From Lysobacterales bacterium (GTDB taxonomy: Bacteria > Pseudomonadota > Gammaproteobacteria > Xanthomonadales > SZUA-36), in contig JANQPM010000041.1 in NCBI GenBank assembly GCA_028289465.1, forward strand, positions 1 through 49,971: a DNA stretch of 49,971 nucleotides, read 5' to 3'. The translations under genes and the position numbers were made by a program. The first letter of the stretch is position 1. Each line of letters opens with the position of its first letter. Positions 16,705-27,596 of the stretch are shown piece after piece. A model generated the notes under the pieces. That model saw only the letters and a program-made list of their open reading frames with translations. It was not told the origin of the DNA and did not search any database.

Positions 16705-17135
16705 GCGCCCTCTGCAATACCCTGAATACTGACCAGCACGTGCCGACGGTGCGGCCGATCCCGGTGCTCCCACAGATAAAGACCCTGCCAGGTGCCTAGC
16801 GCCAGTCGGGTATTGCGAATCGGTATGCTGTGCTGGCTGCCGGTCCACATGCTGCGGATATGTGCCGGCATATCGTCAGGACCCTCTGCATCGTGCAAAT
16901 AGTGCCCGCCGCCTTCCGGTACCAGTCGGCTGAAATAGCGCTCCAGGTCCACACGGACGTCCGGGTCGGCGTTCTCTGTAATCAGCAGAGAAGCGCTGGT
17001 ATGTCGAACAAAGCAATGACACAGGCCGGTGACGACGCGGCTGTCGGCAACCCGTTGGGCCAGCTGCGCCGTCAGGTCATGGAAACCCTTGCCGGAAGTC
17101 GCGATGCTCAGTTCATGCTGGACCCAGATTGTCAT
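16701..17135 (-). CDS. YjbQ/UPF0047 family protein (secondary thiamine-phosphate synthase type)
   Basis: 144 residues. Conserved blocks are GLCHCFVRHTSASLLITENADPDVR and RLALGTWQGLYLWEHRDRPHRR. Members can show weak thiamine-phosphate synthase activity, but their main role is unsettled. His and Glu residues in these blocks form a probable metal site. ATG 17135 gives the family start (MTIWVQHELS); the frame extends 23 codons upstream into pdxH. Last gene of an operon with xrtH, an SDR and pdxH (26-base gap after pdxH). Confidence 0.9.
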   Translation of the reverse strand: MTIWVQHELSIATSGKGFHDLTAQLAQRVADSRVVTGLCHCFVRHTSASLLITENADPDVRVDLERYFSRLVPEGGGHYLHDAEGPDDMPAHIRSMWTGSQHSIPIRNTRLALGTWQGLYLWEHRDRPHRRHVLVSIQGIAEGA

Positions 17136-17161
17136 ACCGGCATTCCTCGGTGCATCGCAGA

Positions 17162-17743
17162 TCAGGGGTAGAGCCGAACCATATCCCAGCCGTCGTCCTG
17201 CCACTGATAACGGAAGCGGTCATGCAGCCGGCAGTCCTGACCGTACCAGAATTCGACCATGTCCGGCACAACGCGAAAACCGGACCAGTGAGACGGCCGC
17301 GACACCGATTCGCCTTCGAAGCGCTTTTCGTATTCGGCAACCCGGGCCGACAAGTCGCCCGGCTTGGCCATCACTTGCGATTGCTTGGACGCCCAGGCCC
17401 CGATCTGGCTGCCGCGCGAGCGGCGGGCGAAGTAGGCATCGGCTTCCTGATCGGAAACCTTCTCGACCTTGCCTTCGACCAGCACCTGCTGTTGAATCTC
17501 GCGCCAGAGAAATGTCAATGCGGCCTGCGGATTATGGACCAATTGCAGACCCTTGCGGCTGGTCAGGTTGGTGTAGAACACAAAACCCCTGCCATCCAAA
17601 CCCTTCAGCAACACCGTCCGGCAAGAAATCTGGCTCTGGTGAGCCGTAGCCAGCACCATCGCGGTCGGTTCTATCACACCGTTGCGCTCGGCCTGCTGAA
17701 AACCGCTGTTAAAGCGGTCCAATATGTCTTGGCTTATTCGCAT
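17162..17743 (-). CDS. pdxH: Pyridoxamine/pyridoxine 5'-phosphate oxidase
   Basis: 193 residues, an FMN enzyme forming pyridoxal 5'-phosphate. Signatures are SCRTVLLKGLDGRGFVFYTN, SRGSQIGAWASKQS and the closing ...RFRYQWQDDGWDMVRLYP. Its ATG overlaps the end of the SDR gene by ten bases (ATGCGAATAA), so the two are translationally coupled. The window also holds another PLP-related gene, yggS, but elsewhere. Confidence 0.95.
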   Translation of the reverse strand: MRISQDILDRFNSGFQQAERNGVIEPTAMVLATAHQSQISCRTVLLKGLDGRGFVFYTNLTSRKGLQLVHNPQAALTFLWREIQQQVLVEGKVEKVSDQEADAYFARRSRGSQIGAWASKQSQVMAKPGDLSARVAEYEKRFEGESVSRPSHWSGFRVVPDMVEFWYGQDCRLHDRFRYQWQDDGWDMVRLYP

Positions 17744-18612
17744 TCAGTTCCTCCATGTCCTGTCAATGCGCTATCGAGTCCGGTCGGCGGTGCCGGGCAA
17801 ATCTGTCGGTAGCCGGCTCGGTAGTCGGTATATTGTAAGCGGAAACCGCTGCGTGATAGTCGGCGATTCGACACTCGTTTTCCTTGACCCGCATCAGTAT
17901 TCCGAATGACCGGGGCCGGAGCCCCGATGCGTCTGGCCAGCCATGCGAGAACTTCATGTCGGGGGGCGGGCCCATCGTCCACCGCGCAGTAGACCGGATG
18001 CGGCTGCTGCAACCCGGCCAGATAGGCGAGAAAGGCGGCCAGGTCGTCCCGGTGGATACGATTGGTGAACTGGGGTGGATCGGCCTGAACGGTGAGGCCG
18101 CCCTCGCGTACCATGCGAATCAGACGCATGCGCCCGGGTCCGTAAATCCCGCCGGCCCTGACCGCGATTGCTCCCGGACAGCGCTCGGCAGCCACGCGTT
18201 CGGCCTGCAGCAGTATCCGGCCATTGAAACGACGCGGCGACGCGGCGGATGTTTCATCGACCCACTCGCCCCGATCCTGAGCATAAACGGCCGTACTGCT
18301 GACCAGGATGAACCGGCCGGGCCAGGGGCTGGCCGGCATTGGGTTCAGCGCATCGAACAAATGGTTGACGCCGTCGATATACACGCGGCGATAGCCCGCT
18401 TCATCACGGCGGTCCGGACTGGCGCAGAAAATGACGACATCGGGTTCGACCGGCAGACTTATTGGCCGGCCGAGATCGGCGGCTATCCACTGCAATGCGT
18501 CGTCGGATGTGTTGACCGAGCGGCGCAGTGCGGTCACTTCCGCACCCCCGGCCAGCAAATACCCGGCGGCGGCCAGGCCCACGTCTCCGGCACCGGCAAC
18601 AAGAACCCGCAT
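17734..18612 (-). CDS. NAD(P)-dependent epimerase/dehydratase-like SDR protein
   Basis: 292 residues, extended short-chain dehydrogenase fold. The nucleotide loop is VLVAGAGDVGLAAAGYLLAGG. Later blocks are ILVSSTAVYAQ and RAGGIYGPGRM (Tyr of the usual YxxxK place is not obvious, which may mean no catalysis). The protein resembles YeeZ-type nucleoside-diphosphate-sugar epimerases in length and motifs. ATG 18612 overlaps the stop of xrtH by one base (TAATG), and its own end overlaps pdxH, so it sits in a tight operon. Substrate unknown. Confidence 0.85.
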   Translation of the reverse strand: MRVLVAGAGDVGLAAAGYLLAGGAEVTALRRSVNTSDDALQWIAADLGRPISLPVEPDVVIFCASPDRRDEAGYRRVYIDGVNHLFDALNPMPASPWPGRFILVSSTAVYAQDRGEWVDETSAASPRRFNGRILLQAERVAAERCPGAIAVRAGGIYGPGRMRLIRMVREGGLTVQADPPQFTNRIHRDDLAAFLAYLAGLQQPHPVYCAVDDGPAPRHEVLAWLARRIGAPAPVIRNTDAGQGKRVSNRRLSRSGFRLQYTDYRAGYRQICPAPPTGLDSALTGHGGTECE

Positions 18613-19136
18613 TATCCGGTCTGCAACCGTGGCGTCTTGGGTTCGCCTGACTGGCTGCCGGGCTTGGGCAGAGTCCGCAGCCAGATCAGCCAGACTACCA
18701 GCGCATCCAGAATGATCAGCGCCTGCCACAGATACAAATGAAACCACTTGAACGCGGTTTCGTTCCACTGCCCCAGGTAGAACAGGCTGATAATTCGAAC
18801 CAGGTTGAGCAATTGAATGGCGAAAAAACCGATCGCAAAGCCTTGCAGTTTGTTCTTCCACGGCGCCGGGAATGCGAAGATAGCGGCAAATAGAATAATC
18901 AATGCTTCGACGCCATTGCAGCCCCGTTCGACGACAATCGCAAAGCCGGTGCTGCGACTTTGAATGGTCCGCTCGAACGCGATGACATCCGCATCGAAAA
19001 AGTCAATAATCGCGACGCTGATTTTCGCAACCAGCGCAGTGAACGGATTGATGACGGCCTGTTCCACCGGCGGGTATAATTCCAGCCAGAACAGACCGAA
19101 TAACAACACCACAAACAGGACGACGAAACGGGTCAT
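18612..19136 (-). CDS. xrtH: Exosortase H
   Basis: 174 residues, an inner-membrane transpeptidase-like protein of the exosortase/archaeosortase family with about five membrane segments. The proposed catalytic residues are all present: Cys73 (ERGCNGVEAL), Arg114 (LNLVRI) and His133 (WFHLYLWQ). The pattern matches XrtH, which sorts proteins with an IPTLxxWG-CTERM tail. No such substrate is seen in this window. It heads the operon xrtH-SDR-pdxH-yjbQ. Confidence 0.9.
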   Translation of the reverse strand: MTRFVVLFVVLLFGLFWLELYPPVEQAVINPFTALVAKISVAIIDFFDADVIAFERTIQSRSTGFAIVVERGCNGVEALIILFAAIFAFPAPWKNKLQGFAIGFFAIQLLNLVRIISLFYLGQWNETAFKWFHLYLWQALIILDALVVWLIWLRTLPKPGSQSGEPKTPRLQTG

Positions 19137-19220
19137 TTCGGTATCTATGCTTTATTCAAATCCAATGGTATCCAAAACCGGCCATGGAGCATACCATGCG
19201 CCCGCCGATGCCGGTCTGCT

Positions 19221-19784
19221 GTGACTTATCAGTCTTCCAGCATTTTTCTGGTCGGTCCGATGGGTTCCGGCAAGACGACTATCGGCAAGCGGCTTTCCCG
19301 CAAGCTGGACTTGAGTTTTGTCGATTGCGACCGCGAGATGGAAGCCCGCACCGGCGCGCCGATTCAGCTGATATTCGATATCGAGGGAGAACAGGGGTTT
19401 CGGCAACGCGAAACCCGGCTGCTGGATGAATTGACCCGCCTGCCCCACCATGTGCTGGCAACCGGGGGCGGGGTGGTGACCGTCGAGCGTAACCGGGAAT
19501 TGCTGAGCCAGCGCGGCTTTGTCGTCTATTTGCAAACCGACGTTGAAAGGCAACTGGAACGTCTGGAACGCGACAAGCAGCGGCCGCTGCTGCAAACTCC
19601 GGACCGTGAACAGCGTCTGCGGCGGATGGCCGACCAGCGCAACCCGCTTTATGAATCGGTTGCCGATCTGTGCGTCTTGTCCAGCCAGCGCAGCGTTCGC
19701 CATATGGCCAATATCGTGGCCAAGGCCGTACTGCGGGAGTGGCGTCCGGTACACTACGATCCGCTATCAGGGAACGAGGCATGA
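19221..19784 (+). CDS. aroK: Shikimate kinase
   Basis: 187 residues. It phosphorylates shikimate in the aromatic amino-acid pathway. The P-loop is GPMGSGKTT (12-20); the shikimate site has DCDREME and the ATGGGVV block. RPLL and RNPLYESVAD form the lid region. The start is GTG at 19221. The stop overlaps the aroB start in the four bases ATGA, so the two are coupled as in most proteobacteria. Confidence 0.95.
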   Translation: MTYQSSSIFLVGPMGSGKTTIGKRLSRKLDLSFVDCDREMEARTGAPIQLIFDIEGEQGFRQRETRLLDELTRLPHHVLATGGGVVTVERNRELLSQRGFVVYLQTDVERQLERLERDKQRPLLQTPDREQRLRRMADQRNPLYESVADLCVLSSQRSVRHMANIVAKAVLREWRPVHYDPLSGNEA

Positions 19785-20863
19785 TCTCCATTGACGTTAA
19801 CACCGCGAGCGGCGGCTACCCGGTTTACATCGGCGAAAACCTGATATCCAGCACCGTACTGTGGCAGCGCCACCTGCAGCGGCGACCGGCATTTATCGTC
19901 AGCAACGAGGTCGTTGCCCCACATTACCTGCAACACCTGCTGCAGGCACTGGACGGCGAACCATGCGGACAGTTGATATTGCCGGACGGCGAACAGCACA
20001 AGACCACCGGCATCTGGCGTCTGATCATTGACCGTCTGGTGCAGGCCAATGCAACCCGCGATACCGTCATCATTGCGTTGGGCGGGGGTGTCATAGGAGA
20101 CCTGGCCGGCTTCGCCGCATCGACCTATATGCGCGGCATCGATGTGATTCAGGTGCCGACCACGCTGCTGGCCCAGGTCGATGCATCCGTCGGCGGTAAG
20201 ACTGCCGTCAATCACCAGGCCGGAAAAAACCTAATCGGCGCTTTTCATCAGCCGACAGCGGTTATCGCCGACATCAATACCTTGAATACCCTGAACGAAC
20301 GGGAATACGGCGCCGGACTGGCCGAAGTGGTCAAGTACGGCGCGATCAGAGATGCCGCATTTTTCGACTGGCTGGACAACAACGCCAAGCTGCTCGGTTC
20401 CAGGATTCCCGATGCGGTACTGCAGGCCGTTAAAGCCTCGGTCGAACACAAGGCGGCCGTGGTCGCAGCCGATGAAAAAGAAAAAGGCCAGCGCGCGTTG
20501 CTGAATTTCGGCCATAGCTTCGCCCATGCGCTGGAAACCATTACCCGCTATCAATCCTTGCTGCATGGCGAGGCTGTGTCCATCGGCATGGTCGCCGCCG
20601 CCAGGCTGAGCCGGCAACTGGGACTGTGCGATCAGCATGCGGAAAAGCGTCTGATCAGACTGCTCAGCGGGCTGGGGCTGCCGGTTGCGATCCCGGCTGA
20701 GATCGACCGTCAGGACATTGTTTCGGCCATGCGTCTGGACAAGAAGAACCTGGACCAGGTGCGCCGGCTGATTCTGCTGCGCGGCATCGGCGACGCTTTT
20801 ATCGCGGAGAACATTCGGGAAGCGGATATTACGACAGCGCTGAAGGCACCGGAAGCGGCCTGA
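19781..20863 (+). CDS. aroB: 3-dehydroquinate synthase
   Basis: 360 residues, second enzyme of the shikimate pathway, NAD- and metal-dependent. Signatures are [47 protein letters not shown] and the metal His in [12 protein letters not shown] and [13 protein letters not shown] 19781 follows directly from the ATGA overlap with aroK; an upstream extension of the frame is only the aroK overlap. Its TGA shares one base with the next ATG (TGATG). Confidence 0.97.
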   Translation: MISIDVNTASGGYPVYIGENLISSTVLWQRHLQRRPAFIVSNEVVAPHYLQHLLQALDGEPCGQLILPDGEQHKTTGIWRLIIDRLVQANATRDTVIIALGGGVIGDLAGFAASTYMRGIDVIQVPTTLLAQVDASVGGKTAVNHQAGKNLIGAFHQPTAVIADINTLNTLNEREYGAGLAEVVKYGAIRDAAFFDWLDNNAKLLGSRIPDAVLQAVKASVEHKAAVVAADEKEKGQRALLNFGHSFAHALETITRYQSLLHGEAVSIGMVAAARLSRQLGLCDQHAEKRLIRLLSGLGLPVAIPAEIDRQDIVSAMRLDKKNLDQVRRLILLRGIGDAFIAENIREADITTALKAPEAA

Positions 20864-21945
20864 TGTCTGCGTTCGCACCGGAAAACGACCTGCTGCTTCG
20901 CGCGCTGAGCGCGAAGCCGGTTCCGAGAACGCCGGTCTGGGTCATGCGCCAAGCCGGCCGCTATCTGCCTGAATACCGCAAGCTGCGCGCCGAAGCGGGC
21001 AGCTTCATGTCTCTGGCCACCAACCCCGAACTGGCCTGCGAGGTCACGCTGCAGCCGCTGCGGCGGTTCAAGCTGGACGCTGCGATTTTGTTTTCCGATA
21101 TTCTGACGATTCCGGATGCAATGGGCCTGGGGCTGTATTTCGAAGAAGGCGAAGGGCCGCGCTTTCGGCAGCCACTGGCCTCGGAACGGGATATCCGCCA
21201 ATTACCGCTGCCCGACCCGGAGCGAGAGTTGTCCTATGTGACCGACGCGGTGCGTTTGATTCGGCAACGCCTGGATAACCGGCTGCCGCTGATCGGATTC
21301 AGCGGCAGCCCGTGGACGCTGGCGACCTATATGCTCGAAGGCGGCAGCAGCCGCACATTTGCCAAGTCCAAGAAACTGCTGCTGGAATCCGCTTCTGTCG
21401 CCCACCATTTACTTGGCAAACTGGCCGATGCCGTCACCGACTACCTGAATGCACAAATCGCAGCCGGCGCCCAGGCGGTACAGATATTCGACACCTGGGG
21501 CGGCGCGCTGCCGTATGCACAATACCGGGAATTTTCGCTGGCGTATATGCAGCGCATCGTCGACGGCCTGAACCGGAGCGATGCAGGAACGCATGTGCCA
21601 GTCATCCTGTTCAGCAAAGGATGTTCGATTCACTATGCAGCGATGGCGGAGACCGGTTGCGACGCAATCGGTGTCGACTGGACTTGCAGTCTGGCCCAGG
21701 CCCGGGATCTGACCGGCGACCGGGTCGCTCTGCAGGGCAATCTGGATCCGGCGACCCTGCTGGCCGGACCGGAAGCCATTCGCGCTGCGGTGCAACAGAC
21801 ACTGGCCAGTTATGGTGATGGTCATGGCCATGTATTCAACCTCGGCCACGGCATCACACCGGATGTCCCTCCCGAGCACCTTGGGGTTCTGATCGACGCG
21901 GTACGGGATTTCAGCCCAGGTTATAAAACGGAGAACCCGGCCTAG
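20863..21945 (+). CDS. hemE: Uroporphyrinogen decarboxylase
   Basis: 360 residues, heme pathway enzyme converting uroporphyrinogen III to coproporphyrinogen III. Both family signatures are intact: [16 protein letters not shown] near residue 24 and [17 protein letters not shown] near 145. The C-terminal [12 protein letters not shown] is also present. Translationally coupled to aroB by TGATG. Its stop shares the CTAG bases with the stop of the convergent sensor kinase. Confidence 0.97.
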   Translation: MSAFAPENDLLLRALSAKPVPRTPVWVMRQAGRYLPEYRKLRAEAGSFMSLATNPELACEVTLQPLRRFKLDAAILFSDILTIPDAMGLGLYFEEGEGPRFRQPLASERDIRQLPLPDPERELSYVTDAVRLIRQRLDNRLPLIGFSGSPWTLATYMLEGGSSRTFAKSKKLLLESASVAHHLLGKLADAVTDYLNAQIAAGAQAVQIFDTWGGALPYAQYREFSLAYMQRIVDGLNRSDAGTHVPVILFSKGCSIHYAAMAETGCDAIGVDWTCSLAQARDLTGDRVALQGNLDPATLLAGPEAIRAAVQQTLASYGDGHGHVFNLGHGITPDVPPEHLGVLIDAVRDFSPGYKTENPA

Positions 21946-24900
21946 CCGGCGGCTTTCTGCGCCGACTTCAGCGCAATCGTCATCAATGCGGTTGCCAAAC
22001 GGGAATAAGTGACCGGCTTGCGGACGACACCGAAGCCCCGGTCATCGTCGAACTCCGCACCATAGGGCATCAGTACCAGCACCTCGCAGCCCGCGGTCAG
22101 CGCGGCGCTATTCCGAACGCACTCCAATTGGTTCATGTCGACGATCAGCGTATCCGTCTGACCGTCAATACCGATGTCTGAGGCGCAGCCCGAATCGCCG
22201 GCGGTCAGCGCCGGCCTGACCCGGCACGGAATACGCCAGCGGTCCAGATAGCAGGCCACCGATTCGGCAACCGCATCACCGGCAACGACGATTACGCCTT
22301 TTCGTCTGACCAATTCACAGTCCAGCAACCGCCGAACGTCGCGATCGGCCACGGCCGGCAGCGTAAGGCTGAAGAAAAACCGGCTGCCGCCGCCGATCCC
22401 GCTCTGTACTTCGATTCGCCCGCCCATGGCCTCAACGATACGCTGCGAAATAGCCAGCCCGAGGCCCGACCCGCCGTAACGGCGGCTGGTCGACTGGTCC
22501 GCCTGACTGAAGGCTTTGAACAGGCGCCGGGTTTGCTCCGGTGTCATACCGATACCGCTGTCCTGCACACTGAACACAATCCGGCCGTCGCCAGCCCGGT
22601 CGATTCGAATATCCACCGACCCCCGCTCGGTAAACTTCACGGCATTGCCGGTCAGATTATTCAGCACTTGTTCCAGGTGTCCCGCATCCCCGATCAGCGT
22701 ATCCGGCACGGCCGGTCGAATCACAGCGGACAGTTCCAGGCCCTTGTCGGCGGCACTGCCGGCAAACAGATTGACGGTGCGTTCGACCAACTGGCAAAGG
22801 CTGAACTCCGCCGTTTCCAATTCCAGCCGGCCGGATTCCGCTTTCGATAAATCCAGTACCTCGTTCAGCACCCGCAGCAGGTTGGTGCCGGAAGACCGCA
22901 GCGACCGCAGCAGGCTTCGCTGCTCGGCGTTCAAGCGGGTTTCGTCCAAGAGTTCGGCCATGCCGAGTATGCCGTTCAGCGGGGTTCGAATCTCATGACT
23001 CATTGTGGCCAGGAAATCCGACTTGGCCGCACTGGCCTGGTCAGCCTTGGCGGCAGAGTGCTTTAATCGCTCAAACAGGCGTGCATTCTCTATCGCGGCG
23101 CCGGCAACCTTGCCGTACAGCCGCGCCAGGGTCCGCTCATGGGCGTCAAACGGCTGGCTGCCGGTCTTGTGCAGCACCGCCAGGCCCAGCAAGGTGCCTC
23201 GGGCTGCGAGCGGTATGCCGTGGAATACCCTGGAACCGTGCCGACCGCCGCTGTGCCGAATCGGAAAGTCCTGTGTCGGGTCGGCCGGGTCAACCGATGC
23301 GAGATGGGTCTGAAACCAATCCCGGCCGGGTAGCTCCGGCGCGTCATCGCCGGTCCGTAACAGATCATCGGGCAGGTTATCGGCGACGAAACAAAACCAG
23401 ATACCATCGGCACTGGTCTGGTCCAATACGGTCTCGGCATAACGCCGAATGATTTCTTCCAGCGCAACCGTCTCTGTCAGCCGGCGCGTGACCTGCCGCT
23501 GCACTTCGGCGAATTCCTGCCGCTCCTGCGCAAGCCGCAATTGATGCAGCCGGCGGCGGCGCGAACGATAGCCGCTATAGCTTGCGAGCAAGATCAGAAA
23601 CGCAGTGGCCAGATACAGCGCAAATGCACCCGGAGTGCGCCAAACCGGCGGCAATATTCGGATTGCGGCGGAGACTACCGGCGTATTCCAGTCGCCCCAG
23701 CGGCCGGTTGCCTGGACATCGAAAGTGTAGCGTCCGGGCCGCAATCGGCTGTAACTTCTTTCCCTGACGCCCTGCACTTCCACCCACTGGTTATCCAGCC
23801 CGCGCAGCCGGTAGCGGTAACGGATGTGCTGCGGCGCGGAAAAACTCACGGTGCCGAAATCGAAGGTGATGACCTGCTCATCATAGGGGAACTCGATCGG
23901 CGTCCGCCCGGCCTGACCCCCGGAGGCTTCGTTGCGGCCGGACGGTGTTCGAATGCCTCGAATGTGGGCTGCCAGCGGTTGCTGCAAAAAAGCCAGACGA
24001 TTGCTGTCAAACCCGATTACGCCCCCGGTGCTGCCGGCAAATACCCGGCCGTCCGGGGTCGATTCGACTGCCAGCTTTTCGAATTCGATACTCGGCAGTC
24101 CATCCGATTTATCGAACACGCGTACCGCGCCGCTATGGGGGTCCAGCTGCGCGAGGCCGGCTTGCGTGGTCAGCCACACATGGGTATCGGTCGATACCAG
24201 GCCGACGGCTGTCGCCGGCGGCAGGCCGTCCTGGCTGCTGTATTGCGCGATCCGTGCCAGGTGAGTGCCGGAAATCCGGTACCGGCTGACGCCGTCGGCG
24301 GTTCCCAGCCACAGATCGCCATCCGTGCCAAAGCTTGCAACCACCACTTGGTCTACCGGCGCGCCGGTCAGCGCCTGTACCGCGCCGTCCGTATTCAGAG
24401 CCATCAGCCCCCCGTCGCTGGCCAGCCACAAACGCCCGTCCGGGCCCGCAGCAACCGAATAGACAAAATTATGGGTCAGGCGATAGCGGGGCTCGGCAGC
24501 CGTATGATAGTGGCGGTAGGCGCCGCCGTCCGGATCGAAATACAGCAGGCCGCTGCCGTATAGCGCCAGCCACAGCCGCCCGTCTCCGACATCCAGTTGA
24601 TCGGCAACGAACCCGGTCTGCATGATCTCGCGCAGTGCGGCATCCTGGAACGCATGCCGAAAACGGCCGTCACTTAACAACTGGCTGATGCCGTCACCGT
24701 GGCCGATCCACAAGCGGTTGCGGCTGTCGCGATAAATCGAGCGGACGCGCGGGCGCGCCAGACTGTCGGGCCGGTCCGGATCGTGCCGGTACTGGGTAAC
24801 CCTGTGAGTTTCGAGGTCGATGCGGTTTAGTCCGTCATCCATAGTGCCGACCCAAAGTACACCGCCGTCGACCGCATCGTAGTGCAGGGATATCACCGCA

Positions 24901-26084
24901 TCCGAACTCAGGCTTTCTGCATCAGTCGGATTACGCTGATAACGCTGGAAGTTGAACCAGTTTGCCGGTAGAAAACTGGCGCCCTGACCCAGTGAGCCAA
25001 ACCAAAGACCGCCGCCATGGTCGCGGAAAATCGACCAAAACGAATCGGTTGGCAGGCTGCCGTACAGACCAGCAATCGGCTTGAACCGGATAGCGCCCGC
25101 CGGCCCGCTCTTGGCATTCCGCGGATCTAGCTTGAAAATTCCGATGCGCGAAGTAACCCAGACGGTATCGTCGCTGTCCAACACCAGCCCGGTAACCAGC
25201 GGTGTGCGCTGACCCTGTTCCGGCAGCGGCACATCGTGCAGCCGATCGTTGTCCGGATTGATAATCGTCACGCCACGCCGCGCACCGGTCCAGATACGCC
25301 CCTGTCCGTCTTCGGCCAATGCGGTGACGGTCAGGCCGGGCAGTCCGTCGACACCCCGGTAACCGGTGAACTGATCGGTCTGGCTGTGCAAACGGAACAA
25401 GCCCCGGCGCCAGGTGCCGACCCACAGACGGCATTCAGTATCGACCAGCAGGCTGAGGACGGTTTCCGCGGGCAGGCCGGCAGCGCTATCGCCGGTGATC
25501 GGCGGATAGTGAACGATGCGGCCGTTCTTCGGCCACAGTCGAACCAGCCCCTGTTCCAGAAAGCCCAGCCACAGACTGCCGTCACAGGCCTCGGCAATGG
25601 CCCAGACATTGTTTCCGGGCAGTGCAAATTGTGCGGAATCGGCATGAAAACGCCGTACCACACGCCCATTGTCATCCAGTTGCACCAACCCGGCTTCTTC
25701 CAATGCGGCCCACAGCCGTCCCCGGCTGTCCCGGAACAGCACCTGAACGCTGTTGGACGGAATCGAGTCCGGGTCATCCGGGTCGTGCCGGTAAACCCTG
25801 AACTCCAGGCCATCGAAACGCGCCAGCCCTTCACGAGTACCGAACCACAGGTAGCGGTGGCGGTCCTGGGCTATGGTCATCACATGGCCGGACGGCAATC
25901 CGTCGTCGACGCCATAAGTCTTAAAAACCGGTTCGACCGCAACCGTGCCGGCAGCGCTGTCAGCAGCCAGCAAGAACAGTATGCAGAGGAATTGAAATTG
26001 ACGGATCAGTCCCACCCCCTTTGTCGACGATCTGCTCCAATTTACACCCAAGCGTCTACGCGACCAAGTTTTTATTGGCAGCAT
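21942..26084 (-). CDS. Two-component-regulator-propeller hybrid sensor histidine kinase with receiver-like tail
   Basis: About 1,380 residues. A signal-like segment ([17 protein letters not shown]) is followed by two seven-bladed propeller halves with many repeats of the form 'G.LW.GT..GL', a Y_Y_Y domain, a membrane segment ([19 protein letters not shown]), a GAF domain, HisKA ([12 protein letters not shown]) and an ATPase (N box [25 protein letters not shown]). The last 130 residues look like a degenerate receiver: Asp in LIVDMNQ and Lys in VVRKP remain, but the usual acidic pair is replaced around VVAGD. Start is uncertain: ATG 26084, TTG 26102 or GTG 26015. Related proteins sense polysaccharides or surface signals. 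Confidence 0.9.
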   Translation of the reverse strand: MLPIKTWSRRRLGVNWSRSSTKGVGLIRQFQFLCILFLLAADSAAGTVAVEPVFKTYGVDDGLPSGHVMTIAQDRHRYLWFGTREGLARFDGLEFRVYRHDPDDPDSIPSNSVQVLFRDSRGRLWAALEEAGLVQLDDNGRVVRRFHADSAQFALPGNNVWAIAEACDGSLWLGFLEQGLVRLWPKNGRIVHYPPITGDSAAGLPAETVLSLLVDTECRLWVGTWRRGLFRLHSQTDQFTGYRGVDGLPGLTVTALAEDGQGRIWTGARRGVTIINPDNDRLHDVPLPEQGQRTPLVTGLVLDSDDTVWVTSRIGIFKLDPRNAKSGPAGAIRFKPIAGLYGSLPTDSFWSIFRDHGGGLWFGSLGQGASFLPANWFNFQRYQRNPTDAESLSSDAVISLHYDAVDGGVLWVGTMDDGLNRIDLETHRVTQYRHDPDRPDSLARPRVRSIYRDSRNRLWIGHGDGISQLLSDGRFRHAFQDAALREIMQTGFVADQLDVGDGRLWLALYGSGLLYFDPDGGAYRHYHTAAEPRYRLTHNFVYSVAAGPDGRLWLASDGGLMALNTDGAVQALTGAPVDQVVVASFGTDGDLWLGTADGVSRYRISGTHLARIAQYSSQDGLPPATAVGLVSTDTHVWLTTQAGLAQLDPHSGAVRVFDKSDGLPSIEFEKLAVESTPDGRVFAGSTGGVIGFDSNRLAFLQQPLAAHIRGIRTPSGRNEASGGQAGRTPIEFPYDEQVITFDFGTVSFSAPQHIRYRYRLRGLDNQWVEVQGVRERSYSRLRPGRYTFDVQATGRWGDWNTPVVSAAIRILPPVWRTPGAFALYLATAFLILLASYSGYRSRRRRLHQLRLAQERQEFAEVQRQVTRRLTETVALEEIIRRYAETVLDQTSADGIWFCFVADNLPDDLLRTGDDAPELPGRDWFQTHLASVDPADPTQDFPIRHSGGRHGSRVFHGIPLAARGTLLGLAVLHKTGSQPFDAHERTLARLYGKVAGAAIENARLFERLKHSAAKADQASAAKSDFLATMSHEIRTPLNGILGMAELLDETRLNAEQRSLLRSLRSSGTNLLRVLNEVLDLSKAESGRLELETAEFSLCQLVERTVNLFAGSAADKGLELSAVIRPAVPDTLIGDAGHLEQVLNNLTGNAVKFTERGSVDIRIDRAGDGRIVFSVQDSGIGMTPEQTRRLFKAFSQADQSTSRRYGGSGLGLAISQRIVEAMGGRIEVQSGIGGGSRFFFSLTLPAVADRDVRRLLDCELVRRKGVIVVAGDAVAESVACYLDRWRIPCRVRPALTAGDSGCASDIGIDGQTDTLIVDMNQLECVRNSAALTAGCEVLVLMPYGAEFDDDRGFGVVRKPVTYSRLATALMTIALKSAQKAAG

Positions 26085-26129
26085 TCCGGCCCATCCGTAC
26101 AATAAGTCAATGTTTTTCGAGGGCTTTCG

Positions 26130-27596
26130 GTGCCGATACGTTTAGTCGTTGCGCTGGTCTTTATCCTGGGTCTGGCGCTGTTTTCTTTTCTGTTTCTGGC
26201 GGCTACCGACACTGCTTTGTCGGTTTGGCAGAAGATGCAGAACCTGCCGGCCTGGCTGCAGTTAGTCTATGCCGGTGTTTTGCTGTCGGCAGTTGCGACT
26301 ACCGGCTGGCTGGTCTGGCGCTGGTTAAAGCCGCGAACCGCAACCGAACCGCCAGCCGCACCATTGACGCCGGAACAGTTGAAAGCGGATATGGCTGCGG
26401 CGAACCAGGATGGCGTTGATATCGAACCAGTATTAAGCGAATTCCGCGAACAACGCCGCCGTAAACGCGGTGGTGAAATCTATATCGCGATTCATGGCGA
26501 AGTCAGCAGCGGCAAATCCAGCCTGGTCAAAGCACTCATTCCGGACGCGGAAGTAGAAACCGGCGTGCTGGCCGGAACCACTCAGCAAGTGCAGCATTTC
26601 CAATGGTCTGCACCTTCCGGCGACCGGGTGGTGGTCGCAGACCTGCCCGGCTTCAACGATCTTCCGGCAGCCGAAGAAGCTACGATTCTGGACGAGGCCC
26701 GGCGCGCTCATCTGGTGCTTTTCGTCGCCGATGGCGATCTCAGCCACAGCCAGCACCAGGCGCTGGCCCGGCTGCTGGATCTGGACAAGCCGGTATTGCT
26801 GGTGATCAATAAAACCGACCGCTACAGCAACAGCGAACTGGAACTGATTACCGAGCGGCTGGCTGCCACCAGTAAGCTCGCCGCCGAACGCATCGTTTAT
26901 ACCCGGACCGGTGGTGAGGAATCCGTGGTCCAGGCCGATGCAGATGGCAATGAACAGGTTCTGATTCGAAACCGCGAGCCCGATGTGTGGCAGCTGCGGC
27001 AGGCCATTCAGGCACAACTGGACGCAGACCGCTCCCTGATGGACTCGCTGCGCGACGGTGCGGTGCTGCTGCTGGCGGCCGAAAAACTGCAAGATGCACG
27101 GTCCCGCCACCTGGCGCAGCAGGCGGTCGAGCTGACCGACACCTATTCCCGGCGTGCGATGGTCGGCGCGCTGGCCGCGATCACCCCCGGCTCCGATTTG
27201 GTGATCCAGGGTGCACTCGCGACCAAGTTCATTCATGAACTCTGTCGGCTCTACGATGTGCGCGTAAGGGATGTGGAGGTCGATCGTTTCTTGCGGCTGG
27301 CCGGAGGCCGGCTGAAGCAATTCACCGCAATAACCATGGCTATTGCCGGCAATGCGCTAAAGGCGTTTCCCGGCATTGGCACCATCACTGGCGGATTGCT
27401 GCACGCGGTCGCTTACGGCATGATCTTTCACAGCCTGGGCCGTGCAGTAGCGGATACGCTGGCCAGCCGCGGGGAGCTGCGGCCCTACCCCGCCGCCGCC
27501 GTGTTTGAGGAGACTCTGGAAAATGCCTTGGAATCGCATGCGGGACATTTTGCCCGGCTGGCTCTGGCGCACCGAAAAGAAAACCGAAACCCGTGA
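26130..27596 (+). CDS. Membrane GTPase of the Era/DUF697 type (first of a pair)
   Basis: 488 residues. Two N-terminal membrane segments (about 5-24, 42-63), a linker, then a G domain: G1 GEVSSGKS (123-130), G3 DLPGF (171-175), G4 NKTD (227-230). The C-terminal part holds DUF697-like hydrophobic helices (GALAAITPGSDLVIQGA; MAIAGNALKAFPGIGTITGGLLHAVAYGM). It is probably an inner-membrane GTPase whose partner is unknown. The start is GTG at 26130 with GAGG about 7 bases before. Its 3' end overlaps the next gene by 74 bases. Confidence 0.85.
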   Translation: MPIRLVVALVFILGLALFSFLFLAATDTALSVWQKMQNLPAWLQLVYAGVLLSAVATTGWLVWRWLKPRTATEPPAAPLTPEQLKADMAAANQDGVDIEPVLSEFREQRRRKRGGEIYIAIHGEVSSGKSSLVKALIPDAEVETGVLAGTTQQVQHFQWSAPSGDRVVVADLPGFNDLPAAEEATILDEARRAHLVLFVADGDLSHSQHQALARLLDLDKPVLLVINKTDRYSNSELELITERLAATSKLAAERIVYTRTGGEESVVQADADGNEQVLIRNREPDVWQLRQAIQAQLDADRSLMDSLRDGAVLLLAAEKLQDARSRHLAQQAVELTDTYSRRAMVGALAAITPGSDLVIQGALATKFIHELCRLYDVRVRDVEVDRFLRLAGGRLKQFTAITMAIAGNALKAFPGIGTITGGLLHAVAYGMIFHSLGRAVADTLASRGELRPYPAAAVFEETLENALESHAGHFARLALAHRKENRNP

